Assembly: GCF_001611795.1 (NCBI RefSeq)
Contig: NZ_CP015098.1
Span: 6,882,001-6,946,000 of the forward strand
Reading direction: 5' to 3'
Origin: Streptomyces qaidamensis
GTDB taxonomy: Bacteria; Actinomycetota; Actinomycetes; Streptomycetales; Streptomycetaceae
DNA length: 64,000 nt
In this document: positions 7,246-15,732 of the stretch, piece by piece
Layout: every line of letters starts with the position of its first letter
Numbering within the stretch: the first letter of the stretch is position 1
Position numbers and translations under genes: made by a program
The notes under the pieces: generated by a model
What the model was told of the DNA's origin: nothing
Databases searched by the model: none
The model's input: the letters and a program-made list of their open reading frames with translations, nothing else

Positions 7246-9605
7246 TGGATGTCCCCAAAGGGGCGCGGGGAACTGCGCGACAAGCCGCCCACGACCCGCA
7301 GCCGTCTACCGGGCCGAACCACCCCCTACGCGTCGCGATCATCGGCGGCGGCCCCGGCGGCCTCTACGCCGCCGCCCTTCTCAAACGCCTCGACCCCGCA
7401 CGGCAGATCACCGTCTGGGAACGCAACGCGCCCGACGACACCTTCGGCTTCGGCGTGGTCCTCTCCGACGAAACCCTCGGCGGCATAGAGCACGCCGACC
7501 CGGAGGTCTACGAGGCACTCCAGCGGCACTTCACCCGCTGGGACGACATCGACATCGTCCACCGCGACACCCACCACACCTCCTCGGGCCACGGATTCGC
7601 GGCCCTCGGCCGCCGACGTCTCCTGGAGATCCTCCACACCCGCTGCCGCGACCTCGGTGTCGACCTCCGCTTCCGCGCCGAGGCCCCGGAAGACCTGCCC
7701 CGCACCCACGACCTGGTCATCGCCGCGGACGGCATCCACAGCACCACCCGCGCGAGGCACGCGGACGTCTTCCGCCCCCGGGTGACGATCCACCGCTGCC
7801 GTTACATCTGGCTCGCCGCCGACTTCCCCTTCGACTCCTTCCGCTTCGAGATCGCCGAAACCGAGCACGGCGTGATGCAGCTCCACGGCTACCCCTACGC
7901 CCCCGACGCCTCGACGGTGATCGTCGAGATGCGCGACGAGGTCTGGCGCGCGGCCGGTTTCGACGAGCTCGACGAAGCCGAGTCGATCGAGCGCTGCGCC
8001 AAGATCTTCGCGGAAGCGCTCCGCGGCCGCCCCCTGAAGTCGAACAACTCCACGTGGACGACGTTCCGCACGGTCGTCAACGACCGCTGGTCGCACGGCA
8101 ACGTCGTCCTGCTCGGGGACGCCGCCCACACCGCCCACTTCTCGATCGGCTCCGGCACCAAGCTCGCCGTCGAGGACGCGCTCGCCCTGGCCGCCTGTCT
8201 GGAGGAGCGGGACACCCTGCCCGAGGCCCTGGCCGCCTACGAGGCGGAGCGGCGACCCGTCGTCGCCTCCACTCAGCGCGCGGCCCGGGCCAGCCTGGAG
8301 TGGTTCGAGAACATCGCCCTCTACCTGGGCCAGCCGCCCCGCCAGTTCGCCTTCAACCTGCTCACCCGCAGCCGCCGCGTCACCCACGACAACCTGCGGC
8401 TGCGCGACGCCCGCTTCACGGAGACGGTGGAGCGCGAGTTCGGCTGCCCGCCCGGCACGCCCCCGATGTTCACCCCGTTCCGGCTGCGCGGCCTGACCCT
8501 GCGCAACCGGGTCGTCGTCTCCCCCATGGACATGTACTCGGCCGTCGACGGCGTCCCCGGCGACTTCCACCTCGTCCATCTGGGCGCGCGGGCGCTGGGC
8601 GGGGCCGGGCTGGTGATGACCGAGATGGTGTGCGTCAGCGAGGAGGGCCGGATCACGCCCGGCTGCGCCGGCCTCTACACCGGCCGGCAGGCCGAGGCCT
8701 GGAAACGGATCACGAACTTCGTGCACGACCGGGCCCCCGGCACCGCGATCGGCGTGCAGCTCGGCCACAGCGGCCGCAAGGGCTCCACGAGACGGATGTG
8801 GGAGGGCATGGACGAGCCGCTGGAGGAGGGCAACTGGCCGCTCGTGGCCCCCTCGGCGCTCCCGTACAAGGAGTTCAGCCAGACACCCCGCGAGCTGTCG
8901 CGGGCCCAGCTCACCGACATCCGGGAGCAGTTCGCGGCATCCGCGGTGCGTGCGGCCCGGGCCGGCTTCGACCTGCTCGAACTGCACTGCGCGCACGGCT
9001 ACCTGCTGTCCGGGTTCCTCTCCCCGCTGACCAACCGGCGCACCGACGCCTACGGCGGCTCTCTGGAGAAACGGCTGCGCTTCCCGCTGGAGGTCTTCGA
9101 CGCCGTACGGAACGTGTGGCCGGGGGAGCGGCCCATGACCGTCCGCATCTCCGCGACCGACTGGGCCGAGGGCGGGACGAGTGCCGAGGACGCCGTCGAG
9201 ATCGCCCGGGCCTTCGCCGCGCACGGCGCCGACGCGATCGACGTGTCGACGGGCCAGGTCGTGGCGGACGAGCAGCCGGAGTTCGGACGGTCGTACCAGA
9301 CGCCGTTCGCGGACCGGATCCGCCACACCACCGGCATCCCGGTGATCGCCGTCGGTGCGATCTCCTCCTGGGACGACGTCAACTCCCTGATCCTCGCGGG
9401 CCGCACCGATCTGTGCGCCCTCGCCCGCCCGCACCTCTACGACCCCCACTGGACCCTGCATGCGGCGGCCGAGCAGGGCTACACGGGCCCGGGCGCGACC
9501 TGGCCGGCCCCGTACCGCGCGGGCAGCCGCCGCCCCCAGACGGGCCGCACGGACGCCCCGAAACCGCGGCTGAGTCTCGGAAGCGGTGACGCCCACGGAG
9601 GTTAG
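7245..9605 (+). CDS. bifunctional aryl-CoA FAD monooxygenase / old-yellow-enzyme reductase (salicylyl-CoA or 2-aminobenzoyl-CoA type)
   Basis: A roughly 786-aa fusion. The N-terminal half is a class A FAD monooxygenase: VAIIGGGPGGLYAA (Rossmann GxGxxG), a DG motif (VIAADGIHS) and the GD motif (VLLGDAAHTAHF). The C-terminal half, from about MFTPFRLRGLTLRNR, is an FMN old-yellow-enzyme/NADH:flavin oxidoreductase (QLGHSGRKGS, LLELHCAHGYLLSGFLSP, SLEKRLRFPLE). This fusion is known from 2-aminobenzoyl-CoA monooxygenase/reductase of Azoarcus and from proteins labelled salicylyl-CoA 5-hydroxylase. No ATG/GTG/TTG lies between 7245 and the FAD motif, so GTG 7245 (overlapping the upstream stop) or ATG 7230 must be used, which puts a Streptomyces repeat inside the N-terminus. 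Confidence 0.9.
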   Translation: MDVPKGARGTARQAAHDPQPSTGPNHPLRVAIIGGGPGGLYAAALLKRLDPARQITVWERNAPDDTFGFGVVLSDETLGGIEHADPEVYEALQRHFTRWDDIDIVHRDTHHTSSGHGFAALGRRRLLEILHTRCRDLGVDLRFRAEAPEDLPRTHDLVIAADGIHSTTRARHADVFRPRVTIHRCRYIWLAADFPFDSFRFEIAETEHGVMQLHGYPYAPDASTVIVEMRDEVWRAAGFDELDEAESIERCAKIFAEALRGRPLKSNNSTWTTFRTVVNDRWSHGNVVLLGDAAHTAHFSIGSGTKLAVEDALALAACLEERDTLPEALAAYEAERRPVVASTQRAARASLEWFENIALYLGQPPRQFAFNLLTRSRRVTHDNLRLRDARFTETVEREFGCPPGTPPMFTPFRLRGLTLRNRVVVSPMDMYSAVDGVPGDFHLVHLGARALGGAGLVMTEMVCVSEEGRITPGCAGLYTGRQAEAWKRITNFVHDRAPGTAIGVQLGHSGRKGSTRRMWEGMDEPLEEGNWPLVAPSALPYKEFSQTPRELSRAQLTDIREQFAASAVRAARAGFDLLELHCAHGYLLSGFLSPLTNRRTDAYGGSLEKRLRFPLEVFDAVRNVWPGERPMTVRISATDWAEGGTSAEDAVEIARAFAAHGADAIDVSTGQVVADEQPEFGRSYQTPFADRIRHTTGIPVIAVGAISSWDDVNSLILAGRTDLCALARPHLYDPHWTLHAAAEQGYTGPGATWPAPYRAGSRRPQTGRTDAPKPRLSLGSGDAHGG
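7256..7302 (+). repeat. Streptomyces dispersed intergenic repeat, here within the N-terminal codons
   Basis: The stretch beginning AAAGGGGCGCGGGGAACTGC and continuing GCGACAAGCCGCCCACGACCC resembles a short dispersed element that I recall as common between Streptomyces genes. Here it sits between the overlapping stop/start at 7245 and the FAD motif, so it seems to be translated (KGARGTARQAAHDPQP). Confidence 0.55.
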
Positions 9606-9615
9606 GATCCGGGGC

Positions 9616-10566
9616 ATGGTCATGACCATGGACGACGTGGACCGGTTCGAAGCCTTCCGACCGCGCCTGGAGGCCGTCGCCTACCGGCTGCTCGGTTCGG
9701 CGAGCGAGGCCGAGGACGCCGTGCAGGAGACGTTCCTGCGCTGGCAGGGCGCCGACACCGGCCGCATCGACGTTCCAGAGGCATGGCTGACGAAGGTGCT
9801 CACCAACCTGTGCCTCAACCAGCTCACCTCGGCCCGCGCGCGGCGTGAGACCTATGTGGGCCAGTGGCTGCCCGAGCCGCTGCTCGCCGGGGACCCGATG
9901 CTGGGGCCCGCCGACACCGCCGAACAGCGCGAGTCCGTCTCGTACGCGGTGCTGGTCCTGCTGGAGCGGCTCTCCCCGAACGAGCGGGCCGTGTACATCC
10001 TGCGGGAGGCCTTCGACTACCCGCACCGCGAGATCGCCGAGATCCTGGACATCACCGAGGCCTCCAGCCAGCAGATCTTCCACCGCGCGAAGAAGCACGT
10101 CGCGGACGGCAGGGCCCGCACCCGTACCGAGATCGACGAGGCCGCCGCGCGGCGCATCATCGACGAGTTCCTCGCGGCCGCCGCCAGCGGCCGGACCGAG
10201 CCGCTCGTGCAGCTGCTCACCGGCGACGCCATCGCGGTCGGCGACGGCGGTGGGAAGGTCCCGGCCCGCGCCAGGGCGTTCGAGGGTGCCCTCGCGGTCG
10301 CCAAGTTCATGCGGGGCCTGTTCAAGCCCAGCGCGGCCAAGCGCGCCCTGGTCGGCGGCTCGGCCGACGTCTACGCCTGGACCGTCAACGGCGACCCCGC
10401 CCTCGTGGTGGTCGTCGACGGCCGGGTCGTCGGCGTCATGTGCCTGGAGGTCGCCGCGGACGGCATCGCCGCCTTCCGCAACCAGGTCAACCCCGACAAG
10501 CTCGAACGCGTGACCCGGCTGTGGGCCGCCGGCGACCACGGAGAACCCCTGCTCACGGTCTTCTGA
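9616..10566 (+). CDS. ECF41-type RNA polymerase sigma factor (SigJ-like)
   Basis: A 316-aa sigma factor with region 2 (FEAFRPRLEAVAYRLLGSASEAEDAVQETFLRW) and region 4 (LSPNERAVYILREAFDYPHREIAEILD), followed by a roughly 120-aa SnoaL-like C-terminal extension that defines the ECF41 group and modulates its activity in place of an anti-sigma factor. ATG 9616 follows AGGA at 9604-9607; ATGs at 9622 and 9628 are also possible. ECF41 genes are typically next to one oxidoreductase, decarboxylase or epimerase target, which is what is found here with the FAD/NAD oxidoreductase at 10682. Confidence 0.9.
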   Translation: MVMTMDDVDRFEAFRPRLEAVAYRLLGSASEAEDAVQETFLRWQGADTGRIDVPEAWLTKVLTNLCLNQLTSARARRETYVGQWLPEPLLAGDPMLGPADTAEQRESVSYAVLVLLERLSPNERAVYILREAFDYPHREIAEILDITEASSQQIFHRAKKHVADGRARTRTEIDEAAARRIIDEFLAAAASGRTEPLVQLLTGDAIAVGDGGGKVPARARAFEGALAVAKFMRGLFKPSAAKRALVGGSADVYAWTVNGDPALVVVVDGRVVGVMCLEVAADGIAAFRNQVNPDKLERVTRLWAAGDHGEPLLTVF

Positions 10567-10581
10567 CCCCGACCTCCCGTG

Positions 10582-10599
10582 ATGTGACGTGGATCACAT
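10582..10599. promoter_or_regulatory. Crp-like palindrome ATGTGA-N6-TCACAT
   Basis: A perfect 6+6 inverted repeat, ATGTGA CGTGGA TCACAT, lies 15 bp after the sigma-factor stop and 82 bp before the oxidoreductase start. TGTGA-N6-TCACA is the classical Crp half-site arrangement; Streptomyces Crp recognises a related GTG-N6-GNCAC type. The protein that binds it is not shown by the sequence. Confidence 0.55.
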
Positions 10600-10607
10600 T
10601 GGGTTCC

Positions 10608-10635
10608 TGTCAGGAAACGGTGGGCCGCCCGGTTC
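10608..10635 (+). promoter_or_regulatory. possible ECF41-dependent promoter of the oxidoreductase gene
   Basis: TGTCAGG (10608-10614) resembles the ECF41 -35 consensus TGTCACA; after about 16 bp there is CGGTTC where CGTC would be expected. Position and orientation fit autogenous ECF41 control of its partner gene; the -10 match is weak. Confidence 0.35.
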
Positions 10636-10681
10636 AAGAGGCGAACCCGCTGAAGACAGCCGTCATGACAGGAGCCACGCC

Positions 10682-11890
10682 ATGCAGCACCGCATCGTCG
10701 TCCTCGGAGCCGGCTACACCGGAGCCACCGCCGCCGGGCGCCTCGCCAAGCGACTGCACCGCGACGACGTCGCCATCACCCTCGTCAACGCCGAGCCCGA
10801 CTTCGTCGAGCGCGTCCGGATGCACCAGCTCGCCGTCGGCCAGGACCTCGCGCCCCGGCCCTTCGACGAGATGTTCGAGGGCACCGGCGTCGCACTGAAG
10901 CAGGGCAAGGTCACCGCCGTCGACGTGGACCGCAGGACCGTCACCGTCGCCCCGGAAGGTGCGGGGGAGCGGGCCGACGAGGTCCTGCCGTACGACACCC
11001 TCGTGTACGCCCTCGGCAGCGGCTGGAACGACCAGGGGGTCCCCGGTACCGCCGAGCACGCCCACGAGATCGCCGGCCGCCCCGGAGCGCTCCGGCTGCG
11101 CGAGCGCCTGGCCGGCCTGGCCGCCGGAGAGTCCGTGGTCGTGGTCGGGGGCGGTCTCACCGGCATCGAGGCGGCGACCGAGATCGCCGAGGCCCGCCCG
11201 GACCTCGACGTCGCCCTCGCCGCCCGCGGCGGCCTCGGGGACTGGCTCTCGGAGAAGGGCGCCGGGCACCTGCGGAAGGTCTTCGACGGGCTGGGCATCA
11301 CAGTCCACGAGCACACCGCCGTCACCGCCGTCGAGGCGGACCGCGTCACCACCGCCGACGGCACGGCCGTCCCGGCCGCGGTCACCGTGTGGACCACCGG
11401 CTTCGCCGTCCACCCGATCGCCCGGGCGACCAGCCTGGAGGTCACCGGCACCGGCCAGATCGTCGTCGACCGGACCATGCGCTCGGTGTCGCACCCGGAC
11501 GTGTACGCCGTCGGCGACGCGGCCCTGGCCATGGGCCCCGGGGACAAGCCCCTGCGGATGTCCTGCGCCTCGGGCGTCCCCGGCGCGTGGCAGGCCGCCG
11601 ACGCCATCGCGGCCCGGCTGACCGGAAGCAAGGTCCCGACCGTGTCCGTGCGCTACTTCAACCAGTGCATCTCACTGGGCCGCAGGGACGGTCTGATCCA
11701 GTACGTCACCGCGGACGACCGTGCCGTGTCGTCGGCCCTGACCGGCCGGCTCGCCGCGCTCTACAAGGAGATCATCTGCAAGGGCGCGGCCTGGGGCGTC
11801 GCCCACCCGCTGCTCGTGCCGGCCCGGCGCCGCCGCGTCGTGCGCGAGGCCGTCGTCCCGGAGGGCTCGCCGGTCAGGACGGCGGCCTGA
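10682..11890 (+). CDS. FAD-dependent NAD(P)/FAD oxidoreductase (NDH-2-like), ECF41 partner
   Basis: A 402-aa pyridine-nucleotide-disulphide-type oxidoreductase. The FAD-binding GAGYTGATAA is at the N-terminus, a second Rossmann motif VVVVGGGLTGIEAA sits near residue 155, and VYAVGDAA near residue 275 is the FAD-closing motif. There is no redox-active CxxC, so it is not a thioredoxin-reductase-type enzyme; NADH dehydrogenase type II or an uncharacterised oxidoreductase is more likely. AGGAG lies 8 bp before the ATG. Gene order sigma factor to oxidoreductase is the standard ECF41 pair. The substrate is unknown. Confidence 0.82.
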   Translation: MQHRIVVLGAGYTGATAAGRLAKRLHRDDVAITLVNAEPDFVERVRMHQLAVGQDLAPRPFDEMFEGTGVALKQGKVTAVDVDRRTVTVAPEGAGERADEVLPYDTLVYALGSGWNDQGVPGTAEHAHEIAGRPGALRLRERLAGLAAGESVVVVGGGLTGIEAATEIAEARPDLDVALAARGGLGDWLSEKGAGHLRKVFDGLGITVHEHTAVTAVEADRVTTADGTAVPAAVTVWTTGFAVHPIARATSLEVTGTGQIVVDRTMRSVSHPDVYAVGDAALAMGPGDKPLRMSCASGVPGAWQAADAIAARLTGSKVPTVSVRYFNQCISLGRRDGLIQYVTADDRAVSSALTGRLAALYKEIICKGAAWGVAHPLLVPARRRRVVREAVVPEGSPVRTAA

Positions 11891-11911
11891 CCCGTGGGGG
11901 CGCCGGCCGGC

Positions 11912-12985
11912 TCAGACCGGGTAGGCGTGGGTCTGCGCCGCCTTCACCGTCGCCCAGACCTCCGCGCCCGGGTGGAGGCCGAGCTCCGCCGCGGCGACCG
12001 TCGTGAGGTCGGCGGCGAGGGGGAGTTCACCGGTGAGGTCGGCGCGGATCTGGTCGCCGTGGGTCTCCAGACCGGCCACCTCGCAGCGCCACAGGTTGCG
12101 GGCGCTGGAGCCGGAGGGCCGGTCGCGGTGGAGGGTGACCGCGCTCGGCGGGAACGCCACGAAGACCGGGCCGGACAGGACCTCCGTGGTGGTGAGGGGC
12201 GGCCCGTCGGCCAGACGGACGGTGTGGCCGTCCGCCTCTCCCCGGTACAGGTTCAGGCCGACCAGCCGCGCGATGTAGTCCGTCCGCGGGTGGCGGGCGA
12301 TGCCGGCCGGGGTGCCCTCCTGGACGACCCGGCCGTGCTCCACGACCACCAGCCGGTCGGCCAGCACCATGGCGTCGAGCGGATCGTGGGTGACGAGCAC
12401 GGCGACCGCCTCGAACTCGGCCAGATGCCGCCGGAGCCGGGCGCGTACCTCCAGGCGGGTGCGGGCGTCCAGCGCCGCCAGCGGCTCGTCGAGCAGCAGC
12501 AGCCGGGGGCGGGTGGCCAGGGCGCGGGCGAGGGCGACGCGCTGGGCCTGGCCGCCGGAGAGCCGGCGCGGCTTGGCGCCGCTGTGCGCCGCGAGGCCGA
12601 GGCGGTCGAGCCACTCGGCCGCCTGCGCACGCGCCTCGGCCTTGCTCGCGCCCTGGCAGCGGGGACCGAAGGCGACGTTGTCGAGGGCCGTGAGGTGAGG
12701 GAAGAGCAGGTAGTCCTGGAAGACGACACCGACGGGACGGGCCTCCGGCGGCGTACGGTCCAGCTCGGTGCCGTCCAGCCGCAGATGGCCGCCGGAGAGC
12801 GGGGTCAGTCCGGCGAGGGCGCGCAGCGCGGTGGTCTTGCCGGCCCCGTTCGGCCCGAGCAGGGCGACGACCTCGCCGGGCGCGACGGTCAGTGCCACGT
12901 CGAGGCGGAAGCCGCCCCGGTCCACGACGAGATGGGCGTCGAGTCCGTCCCTGAAGGTGCCGGTGACGGCGTGGGTCTGGGTCAT
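11912..12985 (-). CDS. modC: molybdate ABC transporter ATP-binding protein
   Basis: A 357-aa ABC ATPase with Walker A GPNGAGKT, signature LSGGQAQRV, Walker B LLLLDEPLAALD and H-loop VTHD. A C-terminal region of roughly 120 aa fits the molybdate-binding TOBE/Mop domain expected of ModC. The ATG at 12985 overlaps the modB stop by 4 bp (ATGA); an upstream ATG at 13000 is possible. It is the last gene of the modA-modB-modC operon. Confidence 0.9.
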   Translation of the reverse strand: MTQTHAVTGTFRDGLDAHLVVDRGGFRLDVALTVAPGEVVALLGPNGAGKTTALRALAGLTPLSGGHLRLDGTELDRTPPEARPVGVVFQDYLLFPHLTALDNVAFGPRCQGASKAEARAQAAEWLDRLGLAAHSGAKPRRLSGGQAQRVALARALATRPRLLLLDEPLAALDARTRLEVRARLRRHLAEFEAVAVLVTHDPLDAMVLADRLVVVEHGRVVQEGTPAGIARHPRTDYIARLVGLNLYRGEADGHTVRLADGPPLTTTEVLSGPVFVAFPPSAVTLHRDRPSGSSARNLWRCEVAGLETHGDQIRADLTGELPLAADLTTVAAAELGLHPGAEVWATVKAAQTHAYPV

Positions 12986-13833
12986 CCGGCGCTCATCCAT
13001 CGGTCGCGCAACCCGGCGAGCACCGCGATCGACACCGCCAGCAGCACCAGGCTGAGGGCGATCGCGGCCTCCGGGTCGCTCTGCAGGGCCAGGTAGACGG
13101 CCAGGGGCATGGTCTGGGTGCGGCCGGGGAAGTTGCCGGCGAAGGTGATCGTCGCGCCGAACTCGCCGAGCGCGCGCGCCCAGGCGAGGACCGCGCCCGC
13201 CGCGATGCCCGGCGCGATCAGCGGCAGCGTGACCCGGCGGAACGCGGTGAAGCGGGACGCGCCCAGGGTGGCGGCCGCCTCCTCGTAGCGGCGGTCGGCG
13301 GCCCGCAGGGTGCCCTCGACGCTGATGACCAGGAACGGCATCGCCACGAACGCCTCCGCGATCACGACCCCGGCGGTGGTGAAGGGCAGCGTGATCCCGA
13401 ACCACGCGTCGAGCCACTGCCCGACGATGCCGTTGCGGCCGAGCGCCATCAGCAGCGCCACACCGCCCACGACCGGAGGCAGGACGAGGGGCAGGGTGAC
13501 GAGGGCGCGCACGAGGCCGCGGCCGGGGAAGTCGACGCGGGCCAGCAGCCAGGCCAGCGGTACGCCGAGGACCAGGCACACGGCGGTGGCCGCCGTGGCG
13601 CTGACCAGGGACAGCCTGAGGGCCTGCCAGACATCCGCGCTGGTCAGCTGCTCGGGCAGGCTGTGCCACGGGGTCCGCACCAGCAGGGCGATCAGCGGCA
13701 CGATCAGAAAGGCCAGGCCGGTCAGCGCGGGGATCAGCAGGGGCAGCGGGACGCCCGTCCGGACGCGCCGGCGCCGCGGGCCGCCCCGGAGGGTGTCGGC
13801 CGCCGCGCGGGGCTTGTCGGTCGGGGGTGTCAC
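12982..13833 (-). CDS. modB: molybdate ABC transporter permease
   Basis: A 283-aa inner-membrane permease with about five to six transmembrane segments and the EAA loop (EAAATLGASRFTAFRRVTLPLIAPGI). The ALGEFGATITFAGN segment is characteristic of ModB/CysT permeases. It starts with GTG overlapping the modA stop (GTGA) and ends in an ATGA overlap with modC, so translation of all three genes is coupled. Confidence 0.9.
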   Translation of the reverse strand: MTPPTDKPRAAADTLRGGPRRRRVRTGVPLPLLIPALTGLAFLIVPLIALLVRTPWHSLPEQLTSADVWQALRLSLVSATAATAVCLVLGVPLAWLLARVDFPGRGLVRALVTLPLVLPPVVGGVALLMALGRNGIVGQWLDAWFGITLPFTTAGVVIAEAFVAMPFLVISVEGTLRAADRRYEEAAATLGASRFTAFRRVTLPLIAPGIAAGAVLAWARALGEFGATITFAGNFPGRTQTMPLAVYLALQSDPEAAIALSLVLLAVSIAVLAGLRDRWMSAG

Positions 13834-14645
13834 GGCTTGAGGAACCCGGCCCCGCTCAGGACCTCCTGGCCCTCGGCGGACCGCACCAGCGCGATGAACG
13901 CCTCGGCGGCCTCGGTGTTGGGCGCGTCCTTGAGCAGGGTGATCGGGTAGTCGTTGACGGCGTCGGCGGACTCGGGGAACGGCACGCCCTCCACCTTGTC
14001 ACCCGCCGCGCGCACGTCCGTCTTGTAGACGACGGCGGCGTCGGCCTCCTTCAGCTCGACCTTGGTGAGCGCGGCCTTGACGTCCTGCTCGTAGGAGACG
14101 GGGGTGAGCTTCAGCCCGCTCGCGTCGAGGGCCTTCTGCGCGGCGGCGCCGCACGGCACCTCCTTGTCGCAGAGCACGACCTTCAGGCCCGCCTCGGTGA
14201 GGTCCTTGAGCGAGGAGATCTTCGCCGGGTTGCCGGGCAGGGTGGCGATCTCCAGCTCGTTGCGGACGAAGGTCACGGGGGCGCCCGAGGCGTCCCCGGC
14301 GTCCGTGACGATCTTCATCGTCCTGGGGCTGGCCGAGGCGAAGACGTCCGCCGGAGCGCCGCCGGTGATGCTCGCGGCGAGGGAGTCGCTGCCGCCGAAG
14401 CTGAAGGTGACCTTCGTGCCGGGGTGCTCCTTCTCGAACTGCTTGCCCAGCGTCGTGAAGCTCTCCTTCAGCGAGGCCGCGGCGAACACGGTCACCTCCC
14501 CGGACAGCTTGCCCGACCCGGAGGAGTCCGGCTTCGCCGAGGAGTCCGGGCCGGACGACGAGCAGGCGCTCAGGGCCAGCAGGGCGACGGCTCCCACCGC
14601 GGCCCCCTGGAGCGGGCGGCGGATGCGGCGCACGGTACGGGTCAT
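13830..14645 (-). CDS. modA: molybdate ABC transporter substrate-binding lipoprotein
   Basis: A 271-aa lipoprotein: Arg-rich N-terminus, hydrophobic segment and lipobox LSAC, then a Ser/Gly linker. The mature part has ModA signatures: VTVFAAASLKESF at the start, FSFGGSDSLAASI, GAPADVFASAS and KVVLCDKEVPCG. ATG 14645 was chosen because it precedes the signal peptide. It binds molybdate or tungstate outside the membrane. It heads the modABC operon; no ModE-like regulator gene is adjacent. Confidence 0.92.
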   Translation of the reverse strand: MTRTVRRIRRPLQGAAVGAVALLALSACSSSGPDSSAKPDSSGSGKLSGEVTVFAAASLKESFTTLGKQFEKEHPGTKVTFSFGGSDSLAASITGGAPADVFASASPRTMKIVTDAGDASGAPVTFVRNELEIATLPGNPAKISSLKDLTEAGLKVVLCDKEVPCGAAAQKALDASGLKLTPVSYEQDVKAALTKVELKEADAAVVYKTDVRAAGDKVEGVPFPESADAVNDYPITLLKDAPNTEAAEAFIALVRSAEGQEVLSGAGFLKP

Positions 14646-14790
14646 GACGGGTCTGCTCCCTCTGCCGGGTATCCGCCGATGATAATGCCGCAGATGCCAG
14701 GGGGAGACCCCCTGTGAGTTCGCATGAGCCGGGGTCGGATTCCCTGAGGGTGGCATGTGCGTTCGTACGGAAGGGGCGGCGGGCCCGGGG

Positions 14791-15579
14791 CTACCGGCCG
14801 TACCGGAATCCGTGGTGCTCCTGGACCCAGCGGCCGAGCAGTGCCCCGCCGTAGACGACGTAGCCCACGCCGATCAGCCAGGACTCCACGACGAGGACGA
14901 CGCCGACTGCTCCGTAGCTGATGGCGTTGGTGACGATGAGGGGACTGAAGACGAAGTAGGAGAACATGCGCAGGCCGCCCAGCCCCGCCATGGTGGCCAC
15001 CGCCCCGGGGAGCAGATAGCGCCAGCGGACCTGACCGCCCAGCAGGAAGTGCTGCCCCCACCAGAAGAACAGCACCCCGGACGCCGAGCTCAGCGCGATC
15101 CGCTCGGCTCCCGAGGTGAGGCTCCGGGTCTGCACCTCCTGGTACAGGTACGCGGTCATCGCGATCATCCACACCGCCTGCCGCCAGACCCGGTGCCAGG
15201 GGCCGGAGAGCAGCCCCCAGATCCGCTCGTAGCCGTTCTGCACGCTGCCGCCGAACGCGACACCGAAGACGGCGAGCGCGACCCCGCCGAGCACGCTCGT
15301 GGTGCCGATGACCTTGCGCGGTGGGCTGATGATGTCGGTGAGCAACCGCGCGGACCGCCCGGACAGCCCCATGCCGTCGGCCAGCCACGACGCGAAGCCG
15401 CCCCGTCCCAGCGGGTCGGCGGCGGCGACCACGATCAGCAGCGGTGCCAGTGTGACCAGCGCGAGCGTGGCGAACCCCATGGCCCGGTGCAGCAGCTCCA
15501 CGTCGCGGCCCTGCCGGACGAGGGTGTGCGCACCGGCCCGCTCCCACCCGTCGCGCGCCGAGCGCCCCCACCGCCTCAC
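14791..15579 (-). CDS. YihY/BrkB-family membrane protein
   Basis: A membrane protein of about 262 aa with around six hydrophobic helices; the LLTDIISPPRKVIG and IWGLLSGPWHRVWRQAVW regions fit the YihY/BrkB (formerly RNase BN) family. Function is unclear in the family. The start is uncertain: GTG 15579 (VRRWGRSARDGW) is used here, but the frame stays open to a GTG at 15714, 18 bp after the paaX stop, and neither has a convincing ribosome site. It lies downstream of ligase-paaX on the same strand and may be read through from them. Confidence 0.7.
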   Translation of the reverse strand: MRRWGRSARDGWERAGAHTLVRQGRDVELLHRAMGFATLALVTLAPLLIVVAAADPLGRGGFASWLADGMGLSGRSARLLTDIISPPRKVIGTTSVLGGVALAVFGVAFGGSVQNGYERIWGLLSGPWHRVWRQAVWMIAMTAYLYQEVQTRSLTSGAERIALSSASGVLFFWWGQHFLLGGQVRWRYLLPGAVATMAGLGGLRMFSYFVFSPLIVTNAISYGAVGVVLVVESWLIGVGYVVYGGALLGRWVQEHHGFRYGR

Positions 15580-15732
15580 GGCAGCCGGTCCGCTCGGGTG
15601 CCCGCCGTGCCCGGTGATGTGGTGACGGTCATCCCTCGGTCCGCCTCCTGGTACGCGCTCCGTCCACTCGCGGACATCGTTGACCGTTCCGCAGCCGACG
15701 CAAACGCCGCACACCGGGCGGCGCCCGTGGGG

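Noticed and set aside
7326..9629. A 767-codon open frame antisense to the monooxygenase
   Set aside because: Same mirror artefact; the plus strand has two complete flavin domains.
15580..15714. N-terminal extension of the BrkB-type protein back to GTG 15714
   Set aside because: The extra 45 residues are not membrane-like and no ribosome site precedes the GTG; kept only as an alternative start.
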